A stretch of 64,000 nucleotides of DNA from Traorella massiliensis (GTDB taxonomy: Bacteria; Bacillota_I; Bacilli_A; Erysipelotrichales; Erysipelotrichaceae). Positions 51,880 to 61,133 of the stretch are shown here, piece by piece; the first letter of the stretch is position 1, and each line of letters starts with the position of its first letter. The translations under genes were made by a program, and so were the position numbers. The stretch covers positions 62,001-126,000 of the forward strand of contig NZ_LT629969.1 of the NCBI RefSeq assembly GCF_900104665.1, read 5' to 3'. The notes under the pieces are model-generated. The model was given only the letters and a program-made list of their open reading frames with translations. It searched no databases and had not been told where the DNA came from.

Positions 51880-54210
51880 ATGAAATATGCTTTAGTGGGG
51901 AATCCCAACTGTGGGAAAACGACCTTGTTCAATGAACTAACGGGAAGTAGTCAGTATGTAGGAAACTGGCCAGGTGTTACCGTAGAGAAAAAAGAAGGAA
52001 AGCTGAAAGGCAGAAAAGATGTGATCATTCAGGATTTACCTGGAATTTATTCGTTATCACCTTATACTTTGGAAGAAGTTGTTGCACGTAATTATATCGT
52101 GAATGAACATCCGGATGTTATTATCAATATTGTAGATGCGACCAATTTGGAAAGAAATTTATATTTGACGACACAAGTCATGGAATTAGGTGTGCCGATG
52201 GTCATTGCATTGAATATGATGGATGTTGTTCGAAAGAATAAGGATGAAATCAATGTTAAAGAGTTAGAGAAACGTTTGAACTGTAAGATCGTTGAAATCA
52301 GTGCTGTGAGTGGTGAAGGCTGCAAAGAATTAATGGAAGCCGCTCATCAGCTTGAAAAACAGCGAGCTCAAAAATATTTAAAATATGAGGGTGAGCTTGA
52401 AAAAAGCTTAGAAGAAGTTAGTGCTTTGATTGATGGCAAATTTGAACATCATTTACTACGCTGGTATGCCGTGAAGCTTTTGGAAAATGATGAAAAAGTT
52501 GCTGAGGAAGTTGAACTATCAGAAAGTATTAAAAATGAGATCAGTAAGATTCGAACAGCACTTGAAGAAAAGATGGATGATGATGCGGAAAGTATCATTA
52601 CATCTGAACGATATGAACGAATTGGTTCGATCTTAAAAAATATCTATGTTAAAAAGAATCAATCCAATTTATCGATGAGTGATAAGATCGATAAAGTGGT
52701 TACGAATCGCTGGTTAGCTTTGCCGATCTTTGTAGTTGTGATGTGGCTGGTTTATTATATTTCAGTAACAACCATTGGAACTTGGGCAACAGACTGGGCG
52801 AATGATGGTGTATTTGGTGAAGGCTGGCATCTGTTCGGTATTGGTACGAGTGAATACGAAGAAGATGCCGCTGCTTACAGTCGTGCAGATCAGATTCTAA
52901 GTGCCGCTAGTGAGGGTGAAACAACCGTTATTATTTATGATGATGAAGATGTAGAAATTGAAACTGTTGCGATTACAGATAGCGTTGTCAATGAAGCCGA
53001 AACAATCGTTGAAGCAGGTGAGCCTGATACTTCCGAATATGGTATCTGGGTACCAGGAGTTCCAGTTATCGTAGGAGACGTATTAGAGTCAGCAGGTGTC
53101 GCAGATTGGCTATATTCACTAATCATTGATGGTATTATCGGTGGTGTAGGTGCAGTATTAGGATTCTTGCCACAGATGATGGTCTTGTTCCTTTTGCTGG
53201 CACTTCTTGAAGATTGTGGTTATATGGCACGAATTGCGTTTATCATGGATCGAATTTTCAGAAAATTTGGTTTGTCCGGAAAGAGCTTTATTCCTATGTT
53301 AATAGGAACGGGTTGTGGTGTACCTGCAATCATGGCAAGTCGTACAATCGAAAATGATCGTGATCGTAAAATGACGATCATGACAACAACGTTTATTCCT
53401 TGTTCCGCTAAACTCCCAATTATTGCTTTGATTGCGGGTGCATTATTTAATAATGCATCCTGGGTATCACCTAGTGCGTACTTTGTAGGAATGGCTGCCA
53501 TTATTGTGAGTGGAATTATATTAAAGAAAACAAAACTTTTTGAAGGCGATGTTGCTCCATTTGTGATGGAACTTCCAGCCTATCATATGCCAAAGGCAAA
53601 AGGAGTCCTTTTACATATGTGGGATCGTTCTAAGGCCTTTGCGAAGAAGGCAGGTACGATCATCTTCGTTTCAGCTATCGTGCTTTGGTTCTTACAGGGA
53701 TTCAACTGGCAATTAGAAATGGTTGATAACAATGAATCTATCTTAGCTTCGATTGGTAATGCCTTTGCCTTTATTTTCTCGCCGCTTGGCTTTGGAAACT
53801 GGAAAGCAACAGTTGCAACTGTTACAGGATTGATCGCTAAAGAAAATGTTGTATCAACATTCGGTGTCCTTTATGGCTTTGCGGAAGTTGCAGAAGATGG
53901 TGTTGAAATCTGGGGTACGCTGGCAAGTGAATATACCATGCTATCTGCCTACAGCTTCTTAGTTTTCAATTTGCTGTGTGCCCCATGTTTTGCAGCTATT
54001 GGTGCTATTTCAAGAGAAATGGGCAGTGCGAAGTGGACGTGGATCGCAATTGGATATCAGTGCTGTTTTGCTTATGCTGTTGCTCTTATTATTTATCAGT
54101 TAGGTACTTGGATCACAACAGGTGTCTTTGGAATCGAAACTATCTTTGGCATTGTAGTATTGGCCGGATTACTTTATCTGTTATTACGTCCAGCCAAGAA
54201 GAGTGAGTAA
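51880..54210 (+). CDS. feoB: Ferrous iron transporter FeoB
   Basis: ATG 51880 is chosen because TGGAGGG lies upstream; the ATG at 51868 would overlap that site. The 776-residue protein has an N-terminal G domain (GNPNCGKTTLFN, DLPGIYSLSPYT, NMMD), a helical insert, then the transport domain with the two Gate motifs, including GTGCGVPAIMASR. Between the first and second helices lies an acidic outward-facing insert of about 80 residues, as in other clostridial FeoB. It imports Fe2+ in a GTP-dependent way. Confidence 0.96.
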   Translation: MKYALVGNPNCGKTTLFNELTGSSQYVGNWPGVTVEKKEGKLKGRKDVIIQDLPGIYSLSPYTLEEVVARNYIVNEHPDVIINIVDATNLERNLYLTTQVMELGVPMVIALNMMDVVRKNKDEINVKELEKRLNCKIVEISAVSGEGCKELMEAAHQLEKQRAQKYLKYEGELEKSLEEVSALIDGKFEHHLLRWYAVKLLENDEKVAEEVELSESIKNEISKIRTALEEKMDDDAESIITSERYERIGSILKNIYVKKNQSNLSMSDKIDKVVTNRWLALPIFVVVMWLVYYISVTTIGTWATDWANDGVFGEGWHLFGIGTSEYEEDAAAYSRADQILSAASEGETTVIIYDDEDVEIETVAITDSVVNEAETIVEAGEPDTSEYGIWVPGVPVIVGDVLESAGVADWLYSLIIDGIIGGVGAVLGFLPQMMVLFLLLALLEDCGYMARIAFIMDRIFRKFGLSGKSFIPMLIGTGCGVPAIMASRTIENDRDRKMTIMTTTFIPCSAKLPIIALIAGALFNNASWVSPSAYFVGMAAIIVSGIILKKTKLFEGDVAPFVMELPAYHMPKAKGVLLHMWDRSKAFAKKAGTIIFVSAIVLWFLQGFNWQLEMVDNNESILASIGNAFAFIFSPLGFGNWKATVATVTGLIAKENVVSTFGVLYGFAEVAEDGVEIWGTLASEYTMLSAYSFLVFNLLCAPCFAAIGAISREMGSAKWTWIAIGYQCCFAYAVALIIYQLGTWITTGVFGIETIFGIVVLAGLLYLLLRPAKKSE

Positions 54211-54211
54211 T

Positions 54212-54337
54212 ATGGATGTAGTTGTCATATTGATCCTAGCTGGCTGTGTGACACTGGCTATACGTTCGATGCGTAAATCAAAAGCATGCGGATGCTCAGG
54301 GAACTGTGCAGGATGTCAGAAATGCGGCCGTCATTAA
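54212..54337 (+). CDS. FeoB-associated Cys-rich membrane protein
   Basis: A 41-residue frame starting one base after the feoB stop (TAATATGG). It has one membrane helix (MDVVVILILAGCVTLAI) and then a cysteine cluster CGCSGNCAGCQKC. This is the FeoB-associated Cys-rich family, which may bind iron or shield the FeoB pore. It overlaps the following regulator gene by about 25 bases in another frame. Confidence 0.88.
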   Translation: MDVVVILILAGCVTLAIRSMRKSKACGCSGNCAGCQKCGRH

Positions 54338-54690
54338 CAAGAGGACAGTTAAGATGCCTGTTGCTGGGAGTGATTACACAGCAAGCAAATTGTGAGGGCA
54401 TTCGAGGCATTGATATTGCTTCAGCACTCGGAGTATCAAGAGCTTCGATTCGTAAGATACTGGCAACACTTACGGAAAAAGGTTATCTTATACATCAGAA
54501 ACAGCAGATGTATCTGTTAAGTGATACAGGGAAAGATCTTATGGAACGGATGTTACCCCTGTATGAAAAGATTTTCTACTACTTTCATCAAATTGTGCAT
54601 CTAAGCGAGTTTGATGCAAGAGAAGGAGCGCTTGCATTGGTCATAACCTTAAATGAAGACAACCTTAAAGACTTATGTAAGCATTTATAG
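54313..54690 (+). CDS. DtxR/MarR-like winged-helix regulator linked to feo
   Basis: Start is uncertain: ATG 54313 has AGGGA 10 bases before it, and ATG 54286 or 54322 are alternatives. From 54313 the product is 125 residues. It has an HTH (GIDIASALGVSRASIRKIL) and wing (LTEKGYLIHQKQQMYLLSDTG) of the iron-dependent repressor type, then a short C-terminal helical part; the metal and SH3 domains of full DtxR are missing. Its position at the end of feo suggests it regulates this operon through the paired palindromes. Confidence 0.75.
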   Translation: MSEMRPSLTRGQLRCLLLGVITQQANCEGIRGIDIASALGVSRASIRKILATLTEKGYLIHQKQQMYLLSDTGKDLMERMLPLYEKIFYYFHQIVHLSEFDAREGALALVITLNEDNLKDLCKHL

Positions 54691-54698
54691 AAAGAAAG

Positions 54699-54726
54699 AC
54701 AAGGAAATACTGGCTTCCTTGTTTTT
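54699..54726 (+). terminator. Intrinsic terminator of the feo operon
   Basis: ACAAGGAA (54699-54706) pairs with TTCCTTGT (54715-54722); T tract to 54726. Confidence 0.9.
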
Positions 54727-55060
54727 CTTATTCACTTATTTTGTAAAAAAGAATTGTCTTTTCGGTTCATCAAGACAAAACTTTGATAATGTTAAAAATG
54801 TTTTTAATCAGAATATTATAGTTTATTAAATGATTGCTGGCAGATAGGTGAATATTGAAATATAAATGTTAAATTATTTTTTTATATATTAGGAAATTTC
54901 ATTTTTGATTAATAGAAAGATGATAAAAGAAAATAAAAAAAGTTAAGTGTGATTTATGTTATGATAATATATATCATCAATTTGAAATTATAGTATCATT
55001 ATAGTTATTAACATGATATAATATATATACAAAACATCTCATTTCTGTCAAGGAGGCATC
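54727..55060. other. AT-rich non-coding stretch with TATCAT/ATGATA inverted repeats
   Basis: No gene is visible. A small hairpin lies at 54754-54778 (TTGTCTT/AAGACAA). Near the right end, ATGATA (54961-54966) pairs with TATCAT (54972-54977), and TATCAT (54994-54999) with ATGATA (55013-55018). These imperfect palindromes could be a left-end remnant of the IS605-type element. TATAAT with extended TGA lies at 55014-55022 before the tnpB fragment. Confidence 0.45.
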
Positions 55061-55333
55061 ATGAAAGTCTTTTCTCTTTCCAACCGTTTCTATTACCGCG
55101 AATTCCCTGATCTGAAGAACACCGTTCTTCATGATCTTGATGTCTACAACCGTGTCCTTCATAAGGCCTATAAATGTCTTTACGATTGTGCCTATAAGGG
55201 AGCCGCGTTTAAGGACAGCGAGCTTCACCAGCTCCTTAAAAAGCAGTTTCATCTTAATGACTATATCCCTCTGTCTGCTGTCCATGAAGCCAAGGCCTTA
55301 CGCTTCAGAGAGGAGCAAAAGAAGGAGATGTGA
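55061..55333 (+). pseudogene. N-terminal fragment of an IS200/IS605-family TnpB-like protein
   Basis: AAGGAGG precedes the ATG. The 90 residues start MKVFSLSNRFYYREFPDLKN and include NRVLHKAYKCLYDCAYKG and LHQLLKKQFHLNDYIPLSAV, in keeping with N-terminal parts of Firmicute TnpB-type transposases. The frame stops (TGA) after FREEQKKEM, so the RuvC domain and zinc finger are missing. Base composition is richer in G and C than the flanks. It cannot code for an active nuclease. Confidence 0.6.
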
Positions 55334-55420
55334 AGGTGCCGGTGGAACCACGCCGCTAGAAAGGCAGGTGGGTATGCAGATAGGGAGTTGCTTATTTGCA
55401 TATGATTTTGGTTACAAAAT
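55331..55420 (+). repeat. GC-rich 3' tail of the TnpB-type element, possible omega-RNA-like remnant
   Basis: Directly after the tnpB fragment stands GTGCCGGTGGAACCACGCCG, with the 10-bp palindrome GTGGAACCAC, then GAAAGGCAGGTGGG. It stands out in AT-rich surroundings. In TnpB elements the 3' end of the gene overlaps the guide RNA scaffold; this stretch could be the trace of that part after an internal deletion. Not verified. Confidence 0.4.
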
Positions 55421-55795
55421 CATTTTCTTGTAAAGGAAAAGATTTTAAAATTATGTGCTGATGATTCTTTAGAAAGATAAAAGCGTTTTAAAAAGAATGA
55501 TGTTTTTAATGTTAGAATATGCAAATTTTGGACAAAGAGGCAGCTGATTTGTCCTGTTTTTATGAAATGCTGTTTACAAGTTTTACGATAGATTTGAATT
55601 TATTACAAAAATATGATCATGGATGTATTCTTTAAATACTAAAAAAAGGAATATGTTTGAAAAAATGATCTAAATGCTTACGAATTTTTTTGAATCGATT
55701 ATTTAAAATGAAAAGCGATAAATAAAAAGCAGCAAGAGTTAAAATATGAAGTTATTCATATTAAAAGAATAGTGTAAAAAAAGCTAAAAAAAGGC
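55421..55795. other. Non-coding stretch before the S10 operon
   Basis: AT-rich, with no frame longer than about 20 codons. A terminator-like hairpin GGACAAA (55530-55536) with TTTGTCC (55548-55554) and TGTTTTT after it is the only clear structure, and would stop transcription entering from the TnpB remnant. Confidence 0.55.
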
Positions 55796-55824
55796 TTGCA
55801 TTATGCTTTTTTGCTTGTTATAAT
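55796..55824 (+). promoter_or_regulatory. Promoter of the S10-spc operon
   Basis: TTGCAT (55796-55801), 17 bases, TATAAT (55819-55824) with an extended TGT. Confidence 0.88.
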
Positions 55825-55831
55825 ATTGGAG

Positions 55832-55949
55832 GTTCCGCGTTGACATGCGAGGTTGCTGACACACTGAGATGCGTTGTCACGGTGTACAGTCAGGGAATTT
55901 GTATCGAGCGGTTAAACTCCGTCAAGAACGGAAGAAAAGGAGAGATAAC
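55832..55949 (+). promoter_or_regulatory. Long structured leader of the S10 operon
   Basis: About 115 transcribed bases precede rpsJ and are GC-richer than the flanks, with short self-complementary parts (TTGACATGCG; TGACACAC and GTTGTCA; CTCCGTC and GAACGGA). It probably holds an autoregulatory element like other r-protein leaders, but I cannot assign it to a named class. TGACACAC also occurs in the str leader (43429-43436). Confidence 0.4.
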
Positions 55950-56261
55950 ATGGCAAAGAATAGCGTTAGAATTCGCTTAAAAGCTTACGAACACAGAATC
56001 CTTGATTCTAGTGCAGAAAAAATCGTAACAGCTGCCCAGGCACATGGTGCCAAAAAAATCGTTGGACCTGTACCACTTCCAACTGAAAAGCAGGTAGTAA
56101 CAATCCTGCGTGCGGTACACAAATATAAAGACTCTCGTGAACAGTTCGAAATCAGAACACACAAGAGATTGATTGAGATCGTTGGACCTACAGCAGAAAC
56201 AATCGATGCATTGAGCCGTTTGGAACTGCCAAGTGGTGTTGACATCGAGATCAAGCTGTAA
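55950..56261 (+). CDS. rpsJ: 30S ribosomal protein S10
   Basis: 103 residues. I start at ATG 55950, behind AAAAGGAGAG, not at the earlier in-frame ATG 55869 in the leader. [13 protein letters not shown] and the conserved HKRLIEIV are present. It also serves in NusB-mediated antitermination. First gene of the S10-spc operon. Confidence 0.98.
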   Translation: MAKNSVRIRLKAYEHRILDSSAEKIVTAAQAHGAKKIVGPVPLPTEKQVVTILRAVHKYKDSREQFEIRTHKRLIEIVGPTAETIDALSRLELPSGVDIEIKL

Positions 56262-56276
56262 GCTGGAGGTGACATC

Positions 56277-56966
56277 ATGAAAGGATTATTAGGACGCAAA
56301 GTGGGTATGACTCAAGTCTTTACGGAAGATGGTATTCTGATTCCAGTAACAGTCGTTGAGGTTCAGCCAAATGTTGTTTTACAGAAAAAAACAATGGAAA
56401 ATGATGGATACGTTGCTATCCAATTAGGAATGGAAGATGTGAAAGAAAGCAGAGCTACAAAAGCTGCTGTCGGACACGCAAAGAAAGTAAACGCTGCTCC
56501 AAAGCGTTATATTCGTGAATTCCGCTCTGAAGAAATGATGAGCTATGAATTAGGAGCAGAAATCAAGGCTGATATTTTTGCAGCCGGTGAAATGGTTGAT
56601 GTGATCGGAACAAGCAAAGGTCATGGATTTACAGGAGCTATCAAGCGTCACAACCAGAAAATCCAGAAAATGACTCATGGTGGCGGACCGGTTCACAGAC
56701 ACATGGGTAGTGCGGCTACGACAGGTTTGGGTACAAATAAAATTGACCCAGGATTCACGATGCCTGGTCACTATGGTGTTGATCGCACAACGAACAAGAA
56801 CTTGGAAGTTGTTAAGGTTGATGCTGAAAACAACTACATGTTAATTAAAGGAAACGTGCCTGGACCAAAGAGAGGTTTAGTCATGATCCAGTCTGCTAAG
56901 TGCAGCAAAGGTGATGTAGAACCTAAAGTATTAGTGGACTACAGCAAAAAAAATGAGGAGGAATAA
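56277..56966 (+). CDS. rplC: 50S ribosomal protein L3
   Basis: 229 residues starting MKGLLGRKVGMTQVF, with the loop GGGPVHRHMGSAATTG that reaches the peptidyl transferase region and carries the methylated-glutamine-type motif of some species. AGCTGGAGGTG precedes the ATG. Confidence 0.98.
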   Translation: MKGLLGRKVGMTQVFTEDGILIPVTVVEVQPNVVLQKKTMENDGYVAIQLGMEDVKESRATKAAVGHAKKVNAAPKRYIREFRSEEMMSYELGAEIKADIFAAGEMVDVIGTSKGHGFTGAIKRHNQKIQKMTHGGGPVHRHMGSAATTGLGTNKIDPGFTMPGHYGVDRTTNKNLEVVKVDAENNYMLIKGNVPGPKRGLVMIQSAKCSKGDVEPKVLVDYSKKNEEE

Positions 56967-56969
56967 GAT

Positions 56970-57605
56970 ATGCCTAATATGGTCGTAGTTAACCTAGCAG
57001 GTGAAAAAGTTAAAGATATAACTCTTAATCCTGAAGTATTTGGCATTGAGCCAAATCAGCAAGTAATCTTTGATGCCATCGTTATGCAGCGTGCATCTAT
57101 GAGACAGGGTACTCACGATGTTAAGAATCGTCGTGAAGTAAGAGGAGGCGGACGTAAGCCTTACCGTCAGAAAGGTACTGGTAATGCTCGTCAGGGTTCT
57201 ATCAGAGCTCCACAGTATCGTGGTGGTGGAATCGTATTTGGTCCAACTCCTAGAAGCTATGCGACAAAGCTGAACAGAAAAGTTCGCCGTTTAGCTTTGA
57301 AATCTGTATTGAGCGAAAAGGTAGCTGCAAATGATATGATCGTTGTTGATGCTTTAAAGATGGAAGCACCAAAGACAAAAGATATGGTTGCGGTTATCGA
57401 AAACATCAATGCCGGTAAGAAAGCATTATTTGTTGCAGCAAATGATGAAGATTACATGAATGCATATTTATCAGTAAGAAACATTGAAACTATGATGTTC
57501 CTGAATGCTGATAAAATCAATGTTTATGATTTAGTAAATGCAAATAAGGTTGTATTTACTGAAGCAGCTGTGAAAGCAGTTGAGGAGGTATTGGGTAATG
57601 AATAA
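56970..57605 (+). CDS. rplD: 50S ribosomal protein L4
   Basis: 211 residues; the long internal loop GGGRKPYRQKGTGNARQGS, which lines the exit tunnel, is intact. GAGGAGGAATAAG precedes the ATG, 3 bases after rplC. In some bacteria L4 represses this operon. Confidence 0.98.
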   Translation: MPNMVVVNLAGEKVKDITLNPEVFGIEPNQQVIFDAIVMQRASMRQGTHDVKNRREVRGGGRKPYRQKGTGNARQGSIRAPQYRGGGIVFGPTPRSYATKLNRKVRRLALKSVLSEKVAANDMIVVDALKMEAPKTKDMVAVIENINAGKKALFVAANDEDYMNAYLSVRNIETMMFLNADKINVYDLVNANKVVFTEAAVKAVEEVLGNE

Positions 57606-57885
57606 CTATAGAGATATTATTATCCGCCCAATTATCACTGAAAAATCCATGAAACTCATGGAAACTGACAACAAAGTTACTTTTGAAGTAGCAAAAGGAA
57701 GCAACAAGACTGAAGTTAAACAGGCTGTTGAAAACATCTTTGGTGTTAAAGTGGTGGGTGTGAACATATTGAACACAAAGCCAAAAACAAAACGTGTAGG
57801 AAAATACACAGGAAAGACAAAAGTTGTTCGTAAGGCGATCGTTAAGATTGCGGAAGGACAAGATATCAACTTATTCGGCGAATAA
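57598..57885 (+). CDS. rplW: 50S ribosomal protein L23
   Basis: 95 residues. I start at ATG 57598, behind GAGGAGG; it overlaps the rplD end by 8 bases. RDIIIRPIITEKSMKLM is the standard L23 start. It sits at the tunnel exit and docks trigger factor and SRP. Confidence 0.97.
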   Translation: MNNYRDIIIRPIITEKSMKLMETDNKVTFEVAKGSNKTEVKQAVENIFGVKVVGVNILNTKPKTKRVGKYTGKTKVVRKAIVKIAEGQDINLFGE

Positions 57886-57947
57886 GGATATCCGGGGAGA
57901 TTCACGCTATTTCCCGCTAAAAACACGTAAGGAGGAAAAGGAATATT

Positions 57948-58781
57948 ATGGCAATCAAGAAATATAAGCCAACAACAAACGGCCGTCGTAATATGTCTGT
58001 GCTGACGTTTGATGAGATCACTACATCTACACCTGAACGCAGCCTGCTAGCACCGCTGAAAAGCAAGGGTGGCCGCAACAACAACGGACGCATCACAACT
58101 CGCCATCAGGGTGGCGGACATAAGCGTCAGTACCGTATTATTGACTTTAAGAGAAATAAAGATGGCATTCCGGCAACGGTTGCTACTATCGAGTATGATC
58201 CAAACAGATCTGCCAATATCGCATTGTTAAACTATGCAGATGGTGAAAAGCGTTACATTCTTGCACCAAAAGGATTGACTGTAGGTTCTCAGGTTCTTTC
58301 GGGAGAAGGAGCTGATATCAAAGTTGGTAATGCTTTGGAAATGAGAAGGATGCCAGAAGGTACGTTCATTCACAATGTAGAGTTGAAACCTGGTAAAGGT
58401 GGACAGCTGGCCAGAAGTGCTGGTGTCAGTGCTCAGATCTTGGGTATTGAAGATAAATATGTAACCGTTCGTCTGGCGAGCGGAGAAGTTAGAAAAATCT
58501 TAGGAAATTGCCGTGCTACAGTAGGAGTTGTCGGTAATGAGGATCATTCATTGGTAAATATCGGTAAAGCTGGTAGAAGCCGCTGGATGGGTATCCGTCC
58601 TACAGTTCGTGGTTCTGTTATGAACCCGAATGATCACCCTCATGGTGGTGGTGAAGGCCGTACGCCAATTGGACGTAAATCACCAATGACACCTTGGGGC
58701 AAGAAAGCTATGGGTGTTAAGACCCGTAACAGCAAAAAAGCATCTACGAAACTGATCGTTCGTCGTAGAAATGGTAAATAG
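57948..58781 (+). CDS. rplB: 50S ribosomal protein L2
   Basis: 277 residues with the C-terminal [13 protein letters not shown] loop near the peptidyl transferase centre, including the conserved His. GGAGG precedes the ATG. The 62-base gap before it is the widest in the early operon. Confidence 0.98.
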   Translation: MAIKKYKPTTNGRRNMSVLTFDEITTSTPERSLLAPLKSKGGRNNNGRITTRHQGGGHKRQYRIIDFKRNKDGIPATVATIEYDPNRSANIALLNYADGEKRYILAPKGLTVGSQVLSGEGADIKVGNALEMRRMPEGTFIHNVELKPGKGGQLARSAGVSAQILGIEDKYVTVRLASGEVRKILGNCRATVGVVGNEDHSLVNIGKAGRSRWMGIRPTVRGSVMNPNDHPHGGGEGRTPIGRKSPMTPWGKKAMGVKTRNSKKASTKLIVRRRNGK

Positions 58782-58801
58782 GCGAAAGGAGGAAATGAAA
58801 A

Positions 58802-59080
58802 ATGAGTCGTAGTTTGAAAAAAGGACCTTTTGTTGATGAACACTTAATGAAGAAAGTGGAAAAACTGAATGAGTCTGGTAAAAAAGAAGTTATTAAGACG
58901 TGGTCACGTCGTTCTACAATTTTCCCTCAATTCGTTGAACATACCTTTGCTGTTTACAACGGTAAAGAACATTTGCCGGTTTATGTAACGGAAGACATGG
59001 TAGGTCATAAATTAGGCGAATTTGTGCCAACACGCAAATTTACTGGTCACGCAGGTGACGATAAGAAAGCTAGAAAATAG
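58802..59080 (+). CDS. rpsS: 30S ribosomal protein S19
   Basis: 92 residues, starting [16 protein letters not shown], and with [14 protein letters not shown]. It binds the head of the 30S subunit with S13. AAAGGAGG precedes the ATG. Confidence 0.98.
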   Translation: MSRSLKKGPFVDEHLMKKVEKLNESGKKEVIKTWSRRSTIFPQFVEHTFAVYNGKEHLPVYVTEDMVGHKLGEFVPTRKFTGHAGDDKKARK

Positions 59081-59093
59081 GAGGAACTGAAAA

Positions 59094-59429
59094 ATGGAAG
59101 TAAAAGCAACTGCAAAAACATTACGTATTCCACCTAGAAAAGCTCGTCTTGTTTTAGATCTGATTCGTGGAAAAGACGTAGAAGAGGCTGCAGCTATTTT
59201 GAGATTTACACCAAACTTTGCTGCTGATGCTACTGCAAAAGTATTAAAATCTGCAATCGCCAACGCTGTTAATAATAATGGTTTGGATGAAAGCAAGTTA
59301 TATGTTAAAGAATGTTATGCTAACGAAGGTGTTGTACTAAAAAGATTCATGCCTCGTGCAAAAGGATCTGCAAGTGCGATCCACAAACGCACTAGCCACA
59401 TCACTGTTGTGGTTAGTGAACGTGCTTAG
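59094..59429 (+). CDS. rplV: 50S ribosomal protein L22
   Basis: 111 residues with [15 protein letters not shown] and the hairpin [15 protein letters not shown] that lines the exit tunnel, the site of macrolide-resistance changes. AGGAGG precedes the ATG. Confidence 0.98.
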   Translation: MEVKATAKTLRIPPRKARLVLDLIRGKDVEEAAAILRFTPNFAADATAKVLKSAIANAVNNNGLDESKLYVKECYANEGVVLKRFMPRAKGSASAIHKRTSHITVVVSERA

Positions 59430-59439
59430 GAGGTAAAGT

Positions 59440-60225
59440 ATGGGTCAGAAAGTTAGTCCTATCGGAATGCGTGTCGGTGTGATCCGTGATTGGGAATCAC
59501 GCTGGTATGCTAATAAAGATTATGCCGATTTATTATTAGAAGATATTAAGATTCGTGACTTCTTGTTTGCTGAGCTAAAAGCGGCTGCAGTTTCAAGAGT
59601 TGAAATCGAACGTTCTAAAAACCGTGTTGAAGTTATCGTTCGTTCTGCTCGTCCAGGTGTGATCATCGGAACAAATGGTGAGAACGTAGAGAACATTAAA
59701 AAGAAATTAACAAAGCTTACAAATGGCAAAAACGTCTACATCAAGGTTGTTGAAATTGCGAACCCTGATTTGGATGCTAGAATCGTTGCCAGAAGCATTG
59801 CTGATCAGCTGGAGCAGCGTGCATCTTTCAGAACAGCCCAGAAACGTGCTATTCAGAGAACGATGCGTGCCGGTGCTAAAGGTATCAAGACGGCTGTTTC
59901 AGGAAGACTTGGCGGTGCTGATATGGCTCGTACAGAAGGTTATTCAGAAGGAGTCGTTCCTCTGCATACACTAAGAGCTGATATTGACTATGCATGGGAA
60001 GAAGCAAGCACAACTTACGGTCGTTTAGGTGTTAAGGTTTGGATCTGCCGTGGAGAAGTTCTTCCAGGACAAATGGTAACTGAACCAGAAGCTCCTAAAT
60101 TTGGATCAAATGATCGCAGACGCAGAAATGATCGTAACCGCAGAAATGATCGCAAGCCTCGTCAGCAGCAGGTTGAAGCAGCTCCAAAAGCTGAAACAGA
60201 TGCTAATGAAGGAGGTAACAACTAA
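59440..60225 (+). CDS. rpsC: 30S ribosomal protein S3 with long charged C-terminal tail
   Basis: 261 residues, about 40 longer than Bacillus S3 (around 218). The KH domain [16 protein letters not shown] has the GxxG-type motif with N replacing the more usual K or R. The extra C-terminal tail is Arg/Asn/Asp-rich ([16 protein letters not shown]) then Gln/Ala/Glu-rich. S3 lies at the mRNA entry tunnel. AGGAGG precedes the ATG; TAATG couples it to rplP. Confidence 0.97.
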   Translation: MGQKVSPIGMRVGVIRDWESRWYANKDYADLLLEDIKIRDFLFAELKAAAVSRVEIERSKNRVEVIVRSARPGVIIGTNGENVENIKKKLTKLTNGKNVYIKVVEIANPDLDARIVARSIADQLEQRASFRTAQKRAIQRTMRAGAKGIKTAVSGRLGGADMARTEGYSEGVVPLHTLRADIDYAWEEASTTYGRLGVKVWICRGEVLPGQMVTEPEAPKFGSNDRRRRNDRNRRNDRKPRQQQVEAAPKAETDANEGGNN

Positions 60226-60641
60226 TGTTAATGCCTAACAGAACAAAATATAGAAGACCTCACAGATTAAGTTATGAAGGACGTGCAAAAGCAGGACGTG
60301 AAGTAGCTTTCGGTGAATATGGTCTAATGGCTGATACTGGTGGATATGTAAGTAACCGTCAGATTGAAGCAGCACGTGTTGCCATGACACGTTATATGAA
60401 GCGTGGTGGAAAAGTTTGGATCAAAATTTTCCCACATTTAGCTATTACGAAGAAACCGCTTGAAGTTCGTATGGGATCTGGTAAGGGTGCTCCAGAAGGA
60501 TGGGTTGCCGTAGTAAAACCGGGACGCATCATGTTTGAAATTGCCGGTGTAGACGAAGCTGTTGCCCGCGAAGCATTCAGACTTGCGTCTCACAAACTTC
60601 CTGTTAAAACGAAATTCGTTGTTAAAGGTAAGGAGGAGTAA
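60225..60641 (+). CDS. rplP: 50S ribosomal protein L16
   Basis: 138 residues. The start overlaps the rpsC stop (TAATG) and is served by GGAGG within rpsC; it starts [14 protein letters not shown], like other L16. It contacts tRNA near the A site. Confidence 0.97.
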   Translation: MLMPNRTKYRRPHRLSYEGRAKAGREVAFGEYGLMADTGGYVSNRQIEAARVAMTRYMKRGGKVWIKIFPHLAITKKPLEVRMGSGKGAPEGWVAVVKPGRIMFEIAGVDEAVAREAFRLASHKLPVKTKFVVKGKEE

Positions 60642-60644
60642 ACG

Positions 60645-60845
60645 ATGAGCGTAAAAGAAATTAGAGAAAAAAGTAATGAAGAATTACTTGCTGAGATCGA
60701 AACACTTAAAGCTGAACTCTTTAACCTTCGTTTCCAACAAGCAACTGGTCAGACTATCAATGGTGCTCGTATGAAAACTATTAAAAAGACGATTGCTCGT
60801 ATTAAAACTGTGATGACTGAGCGTGAGCTTGGTATTCGGGACTAA
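60645..60845 (+). CDS. rpmC: 50S ribosomal protein L29
   Basis: 66 residues, two long helices, [19 protein letters not shown] and [19 protein letters not shown] precedes the ATG. It lies by the tunnel exit next to L23. Confidence 0.97.
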   Translation: MSVKEIREKSNEELLAEIETLKAELFNLRFQQATGQTINGARMKTIKKTIARIKTVMTERELGIRD

Positions 60846-60856
60846 GGAGGATAGAG

Positions 60857-61117
60857 ATGGAAAGATCTAACCGTAAAACTTATCGTGGGACAGTTGTTTC
60901 AGATAAGATGGATAAAACAATTACTGTTATTATTGAAACTAGAAAAACACATCCTTTATATGGAAAACGTGTAAAGTATTCAAAGAAATTCAAAGCTCAT
61001 GATGAACTTAATGAAGCAAAGATCGGTGATTTTGTAGAAATTATGGAAACACGTCCATTATCTGCTACGAAACGTTTCCGCTTGGTTAAGATTCTGCAGA
61101 AGGCTGAAGTTCTTTAG
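60857..61117 (+). CDS. rpsQ: 30S ribosomal protein S17
   Basis: 86 residues with [15 protein letters not shown] and [13 protein letters not shown]. It is an OB-fold primary binder of the 16S 5' domain. AAGGAGG precedes the ATG. Confidence 0.97.
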   Translation: MERSNRKTYRGTVVSDKMDKTITVIIETRKTHPLYGKRVKYSKKFKAHDELNEAKIGDFVEIMETRPLSATKRFRLVKILQKAEVL

Positions 61118-61133
61118 TTAGGAGGAATTGATC

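Noticed and set aside
54730-55060. Possible tRNA or CRISPR content in the AT-rich gap
   Set aside because: No cloverleaf, no TTCGANNC arm and no regularly spaced repeats were seen here or in the other long gaps.
55480-55500. cre-like sequence TAAAAGCGTTTTAA before the S10 operon
   Set aside because: Two mismatches at key positions, 300 bases from the promoter and outside the transcribed region; likely chance in AT-rich DNA.
55869-55949. 27-codon N-terminal extension of S10
   Set aside because: Falls in the leader; S10 length and the AAAAGGAGAG site support ATG 55950.
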